A stretch of 42,051 nucleotides of DNA, from NCBI GenBank assembly GCA_027295405.1, contig JAPUKZ010000307.1, positions 1 to 42,051 on the forward strand, in the 5' to 3' direction. The DNA is from Gammaproteobacteria bacterium (GTDB lineage: Bacteria; Pseudomonadota; Gammaproteobacteria; Pseudomonadales; Halieaceae). Numbering within the stretch: position 1 is the first letter of the stretch; the number at the start of each line of letters is the position of its first letter. Below, piece after piece: positions 8,065 through 19,698 of the stretch. The translations under genes were made by a program, and so were the position numbers. The notes below the pieces were generated by a model, which saw only the letters and a list, made by a program, of their open reading frames with translations, ran no database searches and was not told the origin of the DNA.

Positions 8065-8457
8065 TAAGTTTCCCGAAAACAAGACCAGCGCTATGAGCGG
8101 CCCTTCGAAACTGTCGTGTTTACGGAAAACCTCGATCACCAGCCGGATTACACCGACAAACACGTGGATCTGGACGAGATCATGCTGCCGCAGCTGCTCA
8201 AGCAGCGGGATTATCACAGCATTATTCTGGGCAAGTGGCACCTGGGCGGGCAGGCCGGCCGGACCCCGAACGATCGCGGCTTCGATGAGTTCCTGGGCTT
8301 TCTCGCCGGCGCTGCAGCCTACGCCGGGTTCGACGATCCCGAACACATCAAGTCGATACAGGAGTTTGACCCCATCGACCAGTTTCTGTGGCCGAACCTG
8401 TCCTTTGCGGTACGTTACAACCGGGGCCCGCGGTTTACGCCCTCGAAAGCCCTAGCC
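8065..8457 (+). pseudogene. sulfatase (arylsulfatase-type) internal fragment
   Basis: Frame from 8068: VSRKQDQRYERPFETVVFTENLDHQPDYTDKHVDLDEIMLPQLLKQRDYHSIILGKWHLGGQAGRTPNDRGFDEFLGFLAGAAAY… The sulfatase GKWHLG and RGFDEFxGF motifs are present; the N-terminal CxPxR active-site region and C-terminus are absent. Confidence 0.8.
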
Positions 8458-8865
8458 GCGCGCTTCCAGGCGTCGCCAACGCTCGATAAGCGCAGCGACT
8501 ATCGGTCCATTGGCGGCGGGAAACTCATAATCAGCTAACTCTGCGATGGGTACCCAGCGCAGGGGCTGTCCTTCCCGACCCTCTGCAACCCCGGTGAAAT
8601 CCAGCACCTGCCAGACATCCAGCAACACCTGTTTGTCCGCGTAGTCGTGGCGAATCTCAAGCAGGGGCCTGGCGTCACCGATACAGATGCCCAACTCCTC
8701 CTGAAGCTCACGCCGCAGGGCGGCAGACACGTCCTCACCCGCTTCCAGCTTGCCACCGGGAAACTCCCACAATCCGCCCTGGTGGGAATCGGCATGCCGC
8801 TTGCTGACCAAGACGCGACCCCGGTCATCCCAGACCACGCCCACGGCCACGTGTACCCTGGACAT
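8452..8865 (-). CDS. mutT: 8-oxo-dGTP diphosphatase MutT
   Basis: Nudix box GGKLEAGEDVSAALRRELQEELGI; located next to argJ/secA. Confidence 0.92.
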   Translation of the reverse strand: MSRVHVAVGVVWDDRGRVLVSKRHADSHQGGLWEFPGGKLEAGEDVSAALRRELQEELGICIGDARPLLEIRHDYADKQVLLDVWQVLDFTGVAEGREGQPLRWVPIAELADYEFPAANGPIVAALIERWRRLEARG

Positions 8866-10071
8866 TCAGGTGCGGTACTCGGCGTTGATGCGCACGTAAT
8901 CGTAGGATAAATCCGAGGTCCAGACCGTGGCGCGGGCATCGCCGCGGCGCAAGCGTATCTCGATGTGGATATCTGAAGGTGCCATCGCGGCGACACCCTG
9001 CTCTTCTGTGTAGCTGGCGGCGCGACAGCCAGACTCGGCAATCAGCACACCGTTAATCAGTACATCCACCTTGTCCACATCCAGATCCGCTATGCCGGCG
9101 CGCCCGATCGCCGCCAGCAGGCGCCCCCAATTCGGATCACTGGCAAACAGCGCCGTCTTTACCAGGGGTGAATGGGCTATCGTGTAGGCCACTTGCAGGC
9201 ACTCCTGCTCGCTACTGCCGCCACCGACTTTCACCGCCACAAACTTGCTGGCACCCTCACCATCGCGCACCAGACCCTGTGCCAACTCCAGCACCAGTTC
9301 CTGCAAAGCCGCGGCAAATACCGCACAGCGCGGATCACCCTCATCGGTAATGGGGGCCGCTGCGGCCTGCCCGGTTGCAACCAGTATGGCCGCATCGTTG
9401 GTGGAAGTGTCACCATCGACAGTGATGCGATTGAAACTGATCTCTACGGCCTGGGTCCACAGGATGTTCAAAAGCGGCTGGGCGATGGCGGCGTCGGTCG
9501 CCACATAGGCCAACATGGTCGCCATATTGGGCCTCAGCATCCCGGCGCCCTTGGCCATTCCCGTGAGTGTCACCCGCTGATCATCAAGCTCCAGGTGGCG
9601 ACTGGCGAGCTTCGGCCTGGTATCGGTGGTGAGAATGCCCTCCGCGGCAGCGGCCCAGTTTTCCTCACCCAGAACGGCACAGACCGCTGCAATCCCGGCC
9701 TGGATTTTATCCACCGGGAGCGGCTCGCCAATAACACCGGTTGAAAATGGCAGTACCTGTTCCACCGCCACGCCCACGGACTCAGCGACAGCCTCGCAGC
9801 AGCGGCGTGCATCCGCGAGTCCCGCCCCGCCGGTGCCGGCGTTGGCATTGCCGGTGTTGACCAGTAAATAGCGCGGGATGGTCGCTGCCAGGTGCTGGCG
9901 GGCCACCTGCACTGGCGCCGCGCAGAAGGCATTGCGGGTGAAGACCCCGGCCACGGTGCTATCTTGCGCCAACTCCATCAATACCAGGTCGAGGCGCCCG
10001 GGAACCTTGATCCCGGCACTGACTGCGGCCAGCCTGAAACCGGCGACCGGCAGCCCGTCAGAGCTTGCCAT
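8866..10071 (-). CDS. argJ: bifunctional glutamate N-acetyltransferase/amino-acid acetyltransferase ArgJ
   Basis: Characteristic [16 protein letters not shown] segment (autocleavage T) and [15 protein letters not shown]; start placed at [14 protein letters not shown]. Confidence 0.95.
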   Translation of the reverse strand: MASSDGLPVAGFRLAAVSAGIKVPGRLDLVLMELAQDSTVAGVFTRNAFCAAPVQVARQHLAATIPRYLLVNTGNANAGTGGAGLADARRCCEAVAESVGVAVEQVLPFSTGVIGEPLPVDKIQAGIAAVCAVLGEENWAAAAEGILTTDTRPKLASRHLELDDQRVTLTGMAKGAGMLRPNMATMLAYVATDAAIAQPLLNILWTQAVEISFNRITVDGDTSTNDAAILVATGQAAAAPITDEGDPRCAVFAAALQELVLELAQGLVRDGEGASKFVAVKVGGGSSEQECLQVAYTIAHSPLVKTALFASDPNWGRLLAAIGRAGIADLDVDKVDVLINGVLIAESGCRAASYTEEQGVAAMAPSDIHIEIRLRRGDARATVWTSDLSYDYVRINAEYRT

Positions 10072-12775
10072 GACACTGCTTGAACTTCTTGCCCGAGCCG
10101 CAGGGACACGGCGCATTGCGGCCTACCTTGGGGCCCTCCCGGATAAACGGCTGCGCCGGACTGGGCGCAGGCTCGGCCCCAGCTGCCGGCCGCGGTTGGC
10201 CAGCGGTCAAGGCATTGGCCTGGGCATGTTGAAATGCCAGCTTCTCGCGCTCAGCCGCTTCGCGCCGGCGCTGCGCCATCAGCTCCGCCTCATCCTCACG
10301 CTGTATCTGGACATGGCTGAGAAACTTCACCACCTCCAACTTCAGGTTCTCCAGCAATTGCTGAAATAATTCGAAGGATTCGCGCTTGTATTCCTGCTTG
10401 GGATTTTTCTGGGCATAGGCACGCAGGTGGATGCCCTGGCGCAGGTGGTCCATGGTGGCCAGATGTTCTTTCCAGAGGGTATCCAGCACCTGCAACATGA
10501 TCTGCTTTTCCAGTTTGCGCATGTCGGGACCGACCTCAGCGCTCTTGCGCTGGTACTGAGCCTCCACGGCCTCGACAATCTTCTCCCGCATCGCCTCTTC
10601 ATGAAGGTCGTCATCTGTATCCAGCCACTGCTGCACCGGTAGCTGTACCGCGAAATCGGTTTCCAGTTGCTTCTCCAAACCGGGAACGTCCCACTGTTCT
10701 TCAAGACTCATGGGCGGCACAGAGTCGCCGATGACGGCATTGACTACATCGGCGCGTATCGTGCTGATGGTCTCGGAAATGTCGTCTTCACCGAGCAATT
10801 CGTTGCGCTGCTGGTAAATAACCTGGCGCTGGTCATTGGCCACATCGTCGTATTCCAGCAGCTGTTTGCGAATATCGAAGTTGCGACCCTCCACCTTGCG
10901 CTGCGCCTTCTCAATGGCATTGGTGACCATGCGGTGTTCGATGGCCTCACCCTTCTCCATTCCCAGTGCCTGCATAAAATTCTTGACTCGCTCGGAGGCA
11001 AAAATTCGCATCAGGTTGTCATCCAGTGACAGGTAGAACCGCGAGCTGCCTGGATCACCCTGGCGCCCGGAGCGCCCGCGCAGCTGGTTATCAATACGCC
11101 GTGACTCGTGACGCTCAGTTCCCAAAATATGCAGCCCTCCCGCTGCCACGACGGCATCGTGTCGCTTCTGCCAGGCCTGGCGTCTTTGCTCCAGCTCGGT
11201 CTCGCTGGCATCTCCGAGCTCGGCGAGTTCAGCCTGCAGGTTGCCACCGAGGACAATATCCGTACCTCGCCCGGCCATGTTGGTCGCAATAGTCACCGTG
11301 CCGGACGCCCCGGCCTGGGCAATGATCTCCGCCTCCTTCTCGTGAAACTTGGCATTCAGCACCTGGTGTTCGATCTTTGCCTGCTGAAACCGGCGTGACA
11401 TTTCTTCAGAGGTTTCAATGGAGGCCGTCCCCACCAACACCGGCGCCCTCCGTTCCATACAGGTTTTTACATCTTCGACGATGGCGTCGTACTTCTCGTC
11501 CCGGCTCAGGTAAACCAGGTCGTTCAGATCGTCCCTGACCATGGCCACATTGGTGGGAATCACGATGACCTGCAAACCATAAATCTGGCGAAATTCAAAG
11601 GCCTCGGTATCGGCGGTACCTGTCATTCCCGATAGTTTGTTGTAGAGACGGAAATAGTTCTGGAAGGTCGTGGAGGCCAGGGTATGGCTCTCACTCTGGA
11701 TGTTCACACCCTCCTTGGCCTCAATAGCCTGATGCAGACCCTCGGAGAGGCGTCGACCGGGCATGGTCCGGCCGGTGTGCTCATCGACCAGCACGACTTG
11801 CCCCTCCTGCACGATATACTCCACATCCATCTTGAACAGCACATGCGCCCGCAGCGCGGAATGAACATGGTGCAACAGGTTCAAATTGGTGGCGGCGTAC
11901 AGACTCTCGCCTTCCACCAGCAATTTTTCCCGAATCAGCAAATCCTCTATAAACTGGTGGCCCTCCTCATTCAGTTCTGTCTGGCGCTGTTTTTCATCCA
12001 CCGTGTAGTGGCCCTGCTGCCCTTCAACGTCCAGCTTCAGCTGTGGAATAAATTTGTTGATACGGCGGTACAGTTCGGAGCTGTCCTCGGCGGCGCCGGA
12101 GATGATCAGCGGTGTACGCGCCTCGTCAATGAGAATTGAGTCCACCTCGTCGACTATCGCAAACGCCAGGTTCCCTTGCGCGCGATCCTCCAGCGAGAAA
12201 GCCATGTTGTCACGCAAGTAATCAAAACCGAACTCGTTATTGGTGCCGTAGATGATGTCGGCGGTATAGGCGTGCCGCTTCTGGGCCGGGTCCTGGCGGG
12301 AGAGGATCACTCCCACCGAGAGACCCAACGCTTCGTACAGCGGCCCCATCCAGTTGGCATCCCGCTGGGCGAGATAGTCGTTCACCGTAATCAGGTGTAC
12401 GCTGTCGCCAGTCAGGGCATTGAGATAGGCGGGCAGGGTCGCTACCAGTGTCTTACCCTCGCCGGTGCGCATTTCAGCGATATTACCTTCGTGCAAGGCC
12501 AAGCCTCCAATCAACTGCACATCGAAGTGACGCAGCTGCAGGCTCCGCTCGCCGGCCTCGCGTACCACCGCGAAGGCCTCAGGCAACAGTTGTTCGAGAG
12601 TTTCGCCAGCACCAAGCCGCTCCCGAAATTCATCGGTTTTGGCCCGCAGCTGGGCATCGGTCAGCGCGCCACAACCTTCGGTAAATGCGTTGATCTGTTT
12701 GACCACCGCGCCCATGCGTTTGAGCTGGCGATCGTTCTTGGTACCAAATAGAGTCTTGAGCAACTTTGAAATCAT
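10058..12775 (-). CDS. secA: preprotein translocase subunit SecA
   Basis: 905 aa; [33 protein letters not shown]-terminal zinc motif [14 protein letters not shown]. Confidence 0.98.
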   Translation of the reverse strand: MISKLLKTLFGTKNDRQLKRMGAVVKQINAFTEGCGALTDAQLRAKTDEFRERLGAGETLEQLLPEAFAVVREAGERSLQLRHFDVQLIGGLALHEGNIAEMRTGEGKTLVATLPAYLNALTGDSVHLITVNDYLAQRDANWMGPLYEALGLSVGVILSRQDPAQKRHAYTADIIYGTNNEFGFDYLRDNMAFSLEDRAQGNLAFAIVDEVDSILIDEARTPLIISGAAEDSSELYRRINKFIPQLKLDVEGQQGHYTVDEKQRQTELNEEGHQFIEDLLIREKLLVEGESLYAATNLNLLHHVHSALRAHVLFKMDVEYIVQEGQVVLVDEHTGRTMPGRRLSEGLHQAIEAKEGVNIQSESHTLASTTFQNYFRLYNKLSGMTGTADTEAFEFRQIYGLQVIVIPTNVAMVRDDLNDLVYLSRDEKYDAIVEDVKTCMERRAPVLVGTASIETSEEMSRRFQQAKIEHQVLNAKFHEKEAEIIAQAGASGTVTIATNMAGRGTDIVLGGNLQAELAELGDASETELEQRRQAWQKRHDAVVAAGGLHILGTERHESRRIDNQLRGRSGRQGDPGSSRFYLSLDDNLMRIFASERVKNFMQALGMEKGEAIEHRMVTNAIEKAQRKVEGRNFDIRKQLLEYDDVANDQRQVIYQQRNELLGEDDISETISTIRADVVNAVIGDSVPPMSLEEQWDVPGLEKQLETDFAVQLPVQQWLDTDDDLHEEAMREKIVEAVEAQYQRKSAEVGPDMRKLEKQIMLQVLDTLWKEHLATMDHLRQGIHLRAYAQKNPKQEYKRESFELFQQLLENLKLEVVKFLSHVQIQREDEAELMAQRRREAAEREKLAFQHAQANALTAGQPRPAAGAEPAPSPAQPFIREGPKVGRNAPCPCGSGKKFKQCHGKL

Positions 12776-12871
12776 GGTGATCCGGGCTATTGATAATGCA
12801 AATACGGGAGCCCACTGCAGTGCCGGTTAAAAGGCGACTGAGCCGGGCGATCAAGCGGGGTGGGGGATGTG

Positions 12872-13798
12872 TCAGCGCGGACTGCGGTGGATGTAGCTAG
12901 CCGGATCGACTGCGCGACCGTGCTTGTAAACCTCGTAGTGAACATGTGGCCCGGTAGAACGGCCGCTGCTGCCCATCTGGGCAACCACCTGGCCTTTCTT
13001 CACCAGGTCACCAACCTTGACCTTGTTTTCCTGGTTATGTGCATAGCGGGTGGTATAGCCACCGCCATGGCTGACCTCGACCATCTCGCCGTAGCCGTAG
13101 CGATCCCCGGACCAGGTAACCACTCCGGCAGCCACTGCGACCACATCAGCACCCTTGCTGCCAGCGAAATCGACACCCTCGTGCCAGGCACTCTGCCCGG
13201 TGAAGGGATCCTTGCGGCGACCGAAAGGTGAGGACATCCAGCCTTTTTTGACGGGTCGGCCGGACAGATAGCTATCGTCAGCCAGCTGGCGATTGAGCAG
13301 CAGTGATTGCAGCACATCCAGTTGCTGTTTGCGATCGACCATGCGTCGCTCCAGATCCTGCATTTCCGAGTTAAGGCTGGGTTCCTTCAGCTCACCGGCA
13401 GCGCCATCAGTGAGTGGGCCACCCAATGCCGGATTCCGACTGAAATCAAATTCCCCACTATCCAGGCCCGCCAGACTGGTGAGGCGTTGCCCCATGGCGT
13501 CGAGGCGCACCATGCGGGCTTCCAATTCTGTAACCGTCAGGGTCAGGGCTTGCAGTTTGCGTTGTGCGCTAGCGCGCAAATCCGCCACCGCCTGGTGCTG
13601 TGAATCCAGCTCATCCTGCATGCTGTCCAGGCTGACATCACGCGCCGTGGGTTGCCCCGCTTGCGCCATGAAATAGCCCAGACCGACCATACCCAACGGC
13701 AGACCAAGGCAACACAGGGACACCACTGCCCGGGACCAGCGTCCCAGCTCCAGCGCCCGGGCTCCCCCGGCCCCCCCGTTAATAACAATGACTTTCAT
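12872..13798 (-). CDS. M23 family metallopeptidase (LytM domain)
   Basis: WHEGVDFAGSKGADVVAVAAGVVTWSG…GPHVHYEVYKHGRAVDPASYI; N-terminal TM plus coiled coil. Confidence 0.92.
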   Translation of the reverse strand: MKVIVINGGAGGARALELGRWSRAVVSLCCLGLPLGMVGLGYFMAQAGQPTARDVSLDSMQDELDSQHQAVADLRASAQRKLQALTLTVTELEARMVRLDAMGQRLTSLAGLDSGEFDFSRNPALGGPLTDGAAGELKEPSLNSEMQDLERRMVDRKQQLDVLQSLLLNRQLADDSYLSGRPVKKGWMSSPFGRRKDPFTGQSAWHEGVDFAGSKGADVVAVAAGVVTWSGDRYGYGEMVEVSHGGGYTTRYAHNQENKVKVGDLVKKGQVVAQMGSSGRSTGPHVHYEVYKHGRAVDPASYIHRSPR

Positions 13799-13883
13799 TT
13801 AAAAGTGCGAATTCCGTCACAGACGGGCGCAACTATCGCATATCCGTTGTGGAAATACCACGCTGGAAACTGTATCGGTGTCG

Positions 13884-13914
13884 CAAAAAAAGCAAGGGGA
13901 GCCCAAGGGCTCCC
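13884..13914 (-). terminator. rho-independent terminator downstream of ftsZ
   Basis: gggagccc-aa-gggctccc stem followed, on the minus strand, by cttgcttttttt. Confidence 0.8.
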
Positions 13915-14034
13915 GTGCGTCGAACAGCGTCAAAAACGGTGCTAAAGGGCGCTAACAGCCAGAAAAAGGGGTAGATTCGACCTGCGACCCCCCTCTTCGC
14001 ACCGCCTTCGCCAGCCGCGCCGGCCGGGTGCGAC

Positions 14035-15198
14035 CTAATCCGCCTGGCGCCTCAGGAAGGCGGGAATATCGAAGTAATCCATATCCTGACCCACGGCCTT
14101 GCCCAGACTCACCCCGGCGTCCTCACTGTGGGCTTGCTGGCTCTTGCGCTGCGCCGTGGGTCGGTCCAGTTCCTGGTAATCCGGTAATTCACTGCTGGAC
14201 CTTGCGGGCGCATCCACAACCTGCAGCGGGGTACGCGTAACCTCGCCACCCAGGCCCGTGGCTACCACTGTCACCTTGAGCTCATCGCTCATCGCCGAAT
14301 CGATCACCGTACCCACCACCACCGTCGCATTTTCAGAGGCGAACTCCTCAATCGTATCACCCACCTCCGAGAATTCACCCAGCGACAGGTCCAGTCCCGC
14401 GGTGATATTCACCAGAATTCCACGCGCACCCTGCAGATTGATATCTTCCAGCAGCGGACTGCGAATAGCCGTTTCAGTGGCTTCCCGGGCACGGTTTTCA
14501 CCCCGACTGCTGCCGGTGCCCATCATGGCCATACCCATTTCTGACATAACGGTGCGAACATCTGCAAAGTCAACATTGATCATTCCCGGACGGATAATCA
14601 AATCAGCAATGCCCTGTACCGCTCCCAACAACACATCATTGGCTGCCTTGAACGCGTCCAGCAAGCTGGTGTTTTTACCCAGCACATCCAGCAGTTTTTC
14701 GTTGGGTATAGTGATGAGGGAGTCTACATGTTGCTGCAACTCCGTCATTCCGTTTTCGGCAACGGCCATGCGCTTCTTGCCCTCGAAAGGGAAGGGGCGG
14801 GTTACCACCGCCACGGTGAGAATTCCCATCTCGCGCGCGACCTCGGCCACCACCGGCGCCCCACCGGTACCGGTACCACCCCCCATACCGGCGGTAATAA
14901 AGACCATATCCGCGCCGCTCAGGGCCTCGGCAATACGGTCGCGATCTTCCATGGCCGCCGCCCGCCCGATATCCGGGTTGGCCCCGGCGCCCAGACCCTT
15001 GGTGATATCACAGCCCAACTGCAGCACCATCCTGGAATCAATCTCCGCGAGGGCCTGCGCGTCGGTATTGGCACAAATGAAGTCCACGCCAGCCACCGAG
15101 TTGGCGATCATGTGCTTGACGGCATTACCACCGCCGCCGCCCACACCGACAACCTTGATGACCGCACTCTCAGGTACATTGTCTACTAGTTCAAACAT
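14035..15198 (-). CDS. ftsZ: cell division protein FtsZ
   Basis: GGGGNAVKHM, GGGTGTGGAPVVAEVA, C-terminal peptide DYFDIPAFLRRQAD. Confidence 0.98.
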   Translation of the reverse strand: MFELVDNVPESAVIKVVGVGGGGGNAVKHMIANSVAGVDFICANTDAQALAEIDSRMVLQLGCDITKGLGAGANPDIGRAAAMEDRDRIAEALSGADMVFITAGMGGGTGTGGAPVVAEVAREMGILTVAVVTRPFPFEGKKRMAVAENGMTELQQHVDSLITIPNEKLLDVLGKNTSLLDAFKAANDVLLGAVQGIADLIIRPGMINVDFADVRTVMSEMGMAMMGTGSSRGENRAREATETAIRSPLLEDINLQGARGILVNITAGLDLSLGEFSEVGDTIEEFASENATVVVGTVIDSAMSDELKVTVVATGLGGEVTRTPLQVVDAPARSSSELPDYQELDRPTAQRKSQQAHSEDAGVSLGKAVGQDMDYFDIPAFLRRQAD

Positions 15199-15255
15199 GG
15201 TGTTTCTCCCCTTTTTAAAATAATGCCAGGCGCTAGCCCGACGATTTTCTACTGC

Positions 15256-16491
15256 CTAAAAATTGTTCTGGAACCAGATTTTGATGCGCTGCAACAAGCC
15301 CGGCTGGGCCGCTCCGCGGGCACCCGTGATTCCACCCTCTTCCTGGGCCCTGGCCCCGTAGTGCAACAAGCCCACTCCAGTTGAATAAATCGGATTGCGC
15401 ACTATGTCGGTCAGCCCCATCACCGCCTGCGGAAATCCCACCCGCACCGGCATGTGGAATATTTCCTCCGCCAACTCCATAGCCCCTTCCATCTTGGAAG
15501 TACCGCCGGTAAGCACGATTCCGGCCGGAATCAGGTCTTCAAAACCACTGCGCCGCAGTTCGGACTGCACCAGAGTGAACAACTCGTCGTAGCGCGGCTC
15601 CACCACCTCGGCCAGCGCCTGGCGCGAGAGGTCACGCGGCGGTCGATCTCCCACACTGGGCACTTTGATGGTTTCCTCAGCACCTGCCAGCTGCGTAAGC
15701 GCACAGGCGTACTTGATCTTTATCTCCTCCGCGTGGTGGGTGGGAGTGCGCAGCGCCATGGCGATATCGTTGGTCACCTGGTCACCGGCAATCGGAATGA
15801 CGCTGGTGTGGCGGATCGACCCCTCGGTGAAGATGGCGATATCGGTAGTGCCGCCGCCTATATCCACCAGACAGACACCCAGCTCCTTCTCGTCCTCAGT
15901 CAGCACCGCGTAACTGGAGGCCAACTGCTCGAGGATGATGTCCTCTACGTCCAGACCACAGCGTCGGATGCACTTTTCAATATTTTGGGAAGCATTCGTG
16001 GCACAGGTAACCAGGTGCACCTTCGCCTCCAGGCGCACACCAGACATACCCAGCGGCTCCTTGATACCCTCCTGGTTATCGATGACGTATTCCTGCGGCA
16101 GGATATGCAGAACGCGCTGGTCCGCCGGTATGGCCACGGCCTGGGCGGCGTCGATGACACGCTCCAGATCAAGTGCGTAAACCTCACGATCGCGAATGGC
16201 GACAATACCGTGGGAATTCAGGCTACGGATGTGACTGCCGGCGATACCCACATAGACCGAGTGAATCTGGCAGCCCGCCATCAGCTCAGCTTCTTCCACT
16301 GCTCGCTGTATCGACTGTACGGTGGATTCGATATTGATCACCACACCTTTTTTCATGCCCTTGCTGGGTTGGAAGCCAATACCGAGGATTTCGATAACCC
16401 CGGCCGCTCCTATCTCACCAACGATAGCGACCACCTTGGAGGTACCGATGTCCAGGCCCACTATCATTTTCTTTTCTTGCCCGCTGCCCAT
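15256..16491 (-). CDS. ftsA: cell division protein FtsA
   Basis: MIVGLDIGTSKVVAIVGE, LVDIGGGTTDIAIF, GIVLTGGTSKMEG. Confidence 0.98.
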   Translation of the reverse strand: MGSGQEKKMIVGLDIGTSKVVAIVGEIGAAGVIEILGIGFQPSKGMKKGVVINIESTVQSIQRAVEEAELMAGCQIHSVYVGIAGSHIRSLNSHGIVAIRDREVYALDLERVIDAAQAVAIPADQRVLHILPQEYVIDNQEGIKEPLGMSGVRLEAKVHLVTCATNASQNIEKCIRRCGLDVEDIILEQLASSYAVLTEDEKELGVCLVDIGGGTTDIAIFTEGSIRHTSVIPIAGDQVTNDIAMALRTPTHHAEEIKIKYACALTQLAGAEETIKVPSVGDRPPRDLSRQALAEVVEPRYDELFTLVQSELRRSGFEDLIPAGIVLTGGTSKMEGAMELAEEIFHMPVRVGFPQAVMGLTDIVRNPIYSTGVGLLHYGARAQEEGGITGARGAAQPGLLQRIKIWFQNNF

Positions 16492-16584
16492 GAGCAGATT
16501 CCCCTTATGGTCCTAAGTCCGCACTGACATCTTTTCTTGTTATTGCTTGCAACACTCTATTCCTCCTGGTTTGCCTAATGTCTC

Positions 16585-17325
16585 TCAACCGGTGGTCCAC
16601 GCCACCGCCAGCCCATATTCGTAGCGCAGATCAACACTGCGTACCCGCGTCGCCCGGGACACCAGATCGGCGTGATAAACACCGAGAAAACGTTGTATTT
16701 TTTCCTCCATATCACCCCGTCCCAATACCAGTTCGGTGCCATTGGACAAGCGCGCTCGCAGGCCACCGCGATCATTCATGCTCAGCTCCAGCAACTGCAA
16801 CTCGACCCGTGCCAGTTGCTCCTGCATGCGCATATAGTGCTGCATCAACAGCAACTGGCTAGCGGCTGGACCAGACAACAAGGGCAGCTCGTCCAGGGTT
16901 TCCGTGACCTGGGGCCGGAATACCTCGCCCTCGTGATTCACAAAACCATCCTGTCCCCAGCGTGCAATCGGCAGCTGTTCGGTCACCTCAATTTCCAGGC
17001 TATTGGGCCAGCGGCGCTTGACCACCACCCGAAACACCCAGGGCAGTTGCTCCAGCGGCGCTCGGACATTCTGCAAATCCGCCCACAGAAAGCCCCCCTG
17101 CAGCGACTCGGTTACCATCGAGCGCAGCTGCGATCGGGAAACCCGCTGCAGGTCACCACTAACCACAATCCGCTCTATCGGCAGTTGCGACAATTCCCGG
17201 GCCGCCAGGAGCAAGGCGGCGATCACAGCGACGCCGGCCAATACCCCCAGCAGCGCGCGCCCGGTGCGCGCCGCGCCAGCCAGCACCCCGGGTTTGTTGG
17301 CTTTGCTTGTCGCCCCTGTAGCCAT
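16585..17325 (-). CDS. ftsQ: cell division protein FtsQ
   Basis: TM segment and POTRA-like IERIVVSGDLQRVSRSQLRSMV, VVKRRWPNSLEIEVTEQLPIARWG; position between ddl and ftsA. Confidence 0.93.
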   Translation of the reverse strand: MATGATSKANKPGVLAGAARTGRALLGVLAGVAVIAALLLAARELSQLPIERIVVSGDLQRVSRSQLRSMVTESLQGGFLWADLQNVRAPLEQLPWVFRVVVKRRWPNSLEIEVTEQLPIARWGQDGFVNHEGEVFRPQVTETLDELPLLSGPAASQLLLMQHYMRMQEQLARVELQLLELSMNDRGGLRARLSNGTELVLGRGDMEEKIQRFLGVYHADLVSRATRVRSVDLRYEYGLAVAWTTG

Positions 17326-17329
17326 ATCC

Positions 17330-18250
17330 CTAGTTCCGCACCAAGCTGAGACAGGCAATTCTGCCCACCAGTTCTGGCAGCGACAGCCCCCTGGCCGCCG
17401 CTGCCATCGGTACCAGACTGTGGTGGGTCATACCCGGCACCGTATTCACCTCCAGTACCCAGGAGTTGCCCTGCTGATCACGCATAAAATCCACCCGGCC
17501 CCAGCCTGCACAGCCCAGCGATTCAAAAGCCAGCAGGGCCAACTGCGCTAGTTCCGCCTCCTCGGAACTGCTCAGGCCACAGGGGCAGAGGTAACGTGTT
17601 GCGTCGGAAAGATACTTGGCTTGGTAGTCGTAAAACTCGTTATCGGTTTCCATTTTGATGGCCGGCAGTGCCTGCCCGTCCAGAATCGCAACCGTGTACT
17701 CGCCACCCTCAATCAGGCGTTCAGCGATTACCCGGTCTCCGTACTGGGCCGCCTGCTGCCAGGCCGCCGCCAGGCTCTCGGCGGTGTTGGCGCCTGCGGT
17801 ACCGATGCTGGAGCCACCGGTAGCCGGTTTCACAAAGACACTGCCGAGACGATCGATCACTGCCTGCCAGTCACTGTCTACCGCCAGCTCCTCAAAATCT
17901 TGCGTCGCCAGACCGATCCCGCGCCAGAGCCGCTTGCTGCGCAATTTATCCATGGCCAGGGCTGAGGCGAGCACACCGGAGCCAGTGTATGGAATAGCCA
18001 TCGTTTCCAGCGCACCCTGCACTACGCCGTCTTCGCCGCCGGGACCGTGCAGGCAGATGAAAGCCAGATCTATCTGCTGCAGTTGGTTCCACCAGCGGGG
18101 CAGCGCGGTGTCCACGGCAATTGTCGCCACTCCCAGTTCCTGTAAAGCCGCCTCCACCGAGGCACCGCTCATCAGGGACACCTCCCGTTCCGGGGAGTCA
18201 CCTCCCTGTAACACTGCAACGCGAGCGTCCTGCAACTGTTCCAGAGTCAT
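17330..18250 (-). CDS. ddlB: D-alanine--D-alanine ligase
   Basis: [47 protein letters not shown]. Confidence 0.96.
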   Translation of the reverse strand: MTLEQLQDARVAVLQGGDSPEREVSLMSGASVEAALQELGVATIAVDTALPRWWNQLQQIDLAFICLHGPGGEDGVVQGALETMAIPYTGSGVLASALAMDKLRSKRLWRGIGLATQDFEELAVDSDWQAVIDRLGSVFVKPATGGSSIGTAGANTAESLAAAWQQAAQYGDRVIAERLIEGGEYTVAILDGQALPAIKMETDNEFYDYQAKYLSDATRYLCPCGLSSSEEAELAQLALLAFESLGCAGWGRVDFMRDQQGNSWVLEVNTVPGMTHHSLVPMAAAARGLSLPELVGRIACLSLVRN

Positions 18251-19698
18251 GGGGCTGCTCCGGTAAACTGGTATTGACGCAATTCCTGGGCGAGGGCCGC
18301 GACATTGCCAGCCCCCTGGGTGAGAATGACGTCACCATCCTGGATAATGCCGGCCAACACGCCGGGGACCTCATCTATTTCCTGCACGAAGACCGGATCG
18401 ACCACGCCCCGCTGGCGAATGCTGCGACTGAGACTGCGCCCGTCAGCACCCGCAATCGCCGCTTCGCCGGCAGCGTAGACATCGAGCAGCAGCAGCACGT
18501 CACAGCTGGAAAGCACGTTCACAAAGTCCTCGTACAGGTCCCGGGTACGGCTGAAACGATGGGGCTGGAAAATCACCACCAGACGCCGCTCGGGCCAGGC
18601 CTGGCGGGCGGACTCCATAGTGGCCCGCACCTCGGTGGGATGATGCCCGTAGTCATCAACCAGCAGCGCCGAGCCCTGCGTAAGCGGCAGTTCCCCCAAC
18701 ACTTCAAACCGCCGACCCACACCCTGAAAACCACTGAGCCCGCGCTGTATAGCCGCATCGTCCAGGCCCTCATCACTGGCCACAACCAACGCCGCGGTCG
18801 CATTAAGCACGTTGTGCAGGCCCGGCATGTTCAGCTCTACTTGCAGCGGCGATTTTGGCGACGGTCGTTGCACGGTGAAGGCTGTGGTCAGGGATTTTTT
18901 CTCCACCCCGGTAATCCGGTAGTCGGCCTGTTCCGAAAAGCCATAGCTGAGCACGGCGCGGCTGGCTTCGGGTAGCAGTTCAGCCACCACCGGATCATCC
19001 ACACACAGTATGGCCAGGCCGTAAAAGGGCAGGTTGTGCAAAAACTCCAGAAAGGTGCGGCGCAGGACGGCAAAATCGCCGCCGTAGGTATCCATATGAT
19101 CCGCCTCAATGTTGGTCAGCACGGCAACCACGGGCTGCAGGTGCAAGAAGGAGGCGTCACTCTCGTCTGCCTCAGCGATAAGGTAACGGCTCGCCCCCAG
19201 CTTGGCATTGGTGCCAGCGCTGTTGACCAAACCACCGATAACAAAGGTTGGATCCAGGCCAGCCTCGGCAAATATTGAGGCGATAAGACTGGTGGTTGTG
19301 GTTTTGCCGTGGGTTCCCGCTACAGCGATGCCATGCCGGTAGCGCATCAACTCCGCCAACATCTCCGCCCGCGGTATCACCGGAATACGAGCCTCCCGCG
19401 CCGCCGCAACCTCTGGATTATCGCTGTGCACGGCGCTGGAGATCACCACCACGTCGGCGCGGCCAATGTTCTGCTCGCTGTGGCCTATCTGCACGTCAAT
19501 ACCCAGCTCGCGCAAGCGCTGGATGATCTCGCTATCACGCACATCCGAACCGCTCACCTGATAGCCCAGGTTGAGTAGTACCTCAGCAATTCCGCTCATG
19601 CCAGCACCGCCAACACCAACCATATGAATGGCACTGATGCGGCGCATTTCAGGTACCGGAAAAGAGTTGCTAGCGCCGTTCAAAACGCACCTCCTCAC
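18247..19698 (-). CDS. murC: UDP-N-acetylmuramate--L-alanine ligase
   Basis: [51 protein letters not shown]. Confidence 0.97.
   Translation of the reverse strand: MRRCVLNGASNSFPVPEMRRISAIHMVGVGGAGMSGIAEVLLNLGYQVSGSDVRDSEIIQRLRELGIDVQIGHSEQNIGRADVVVISSAVHSDNPEVAAAREARIPVIPRAEMLAELMRYRHGIAVAGTHGKTTTTSLIASIFAEAGLDPTFVIGGLVNSAGTNAKLGASRYLIAEADESDASFLHLQPVVAVLTNIEADHMDTYGGDFAVLRRTFLEFLHNLPFYGLAILCVDDPVVAELLPEASRAVLSYGFSEQADYRITGVEKKSLTTAFTVQRPSPKSPLQVELNMPGLHNVLNATAALVVASDEGLDDAAIQRGLSGFQGVGRRFEVLGELPLTQGSALLVDDYGHHPTEVRATMESARQAWPERRLVVIFQPHRFSRTRDLYEDFVNVLSSCDVLLLLDVYAAGEAAIAGADGRSLSRSIRQRGVVDPVFVQEIDEVPGVLAGIIQDGDVILTQGAGNVAALAQELRQYQFTGAAP

Noticed and set aside
14258-15223. 321 aa plus-strand ORF antisense to ftsZ
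   Set aside because: Low-complexity S/T/P/A-rich shadow frame of a highly conserved gene; no recognisable domain.
15454-16527. 357 aa plus-strand ORF antisense to ftsA
   Set aside because: Shadow frame of ftsA; no recognisable domain or ribosome-binding context.
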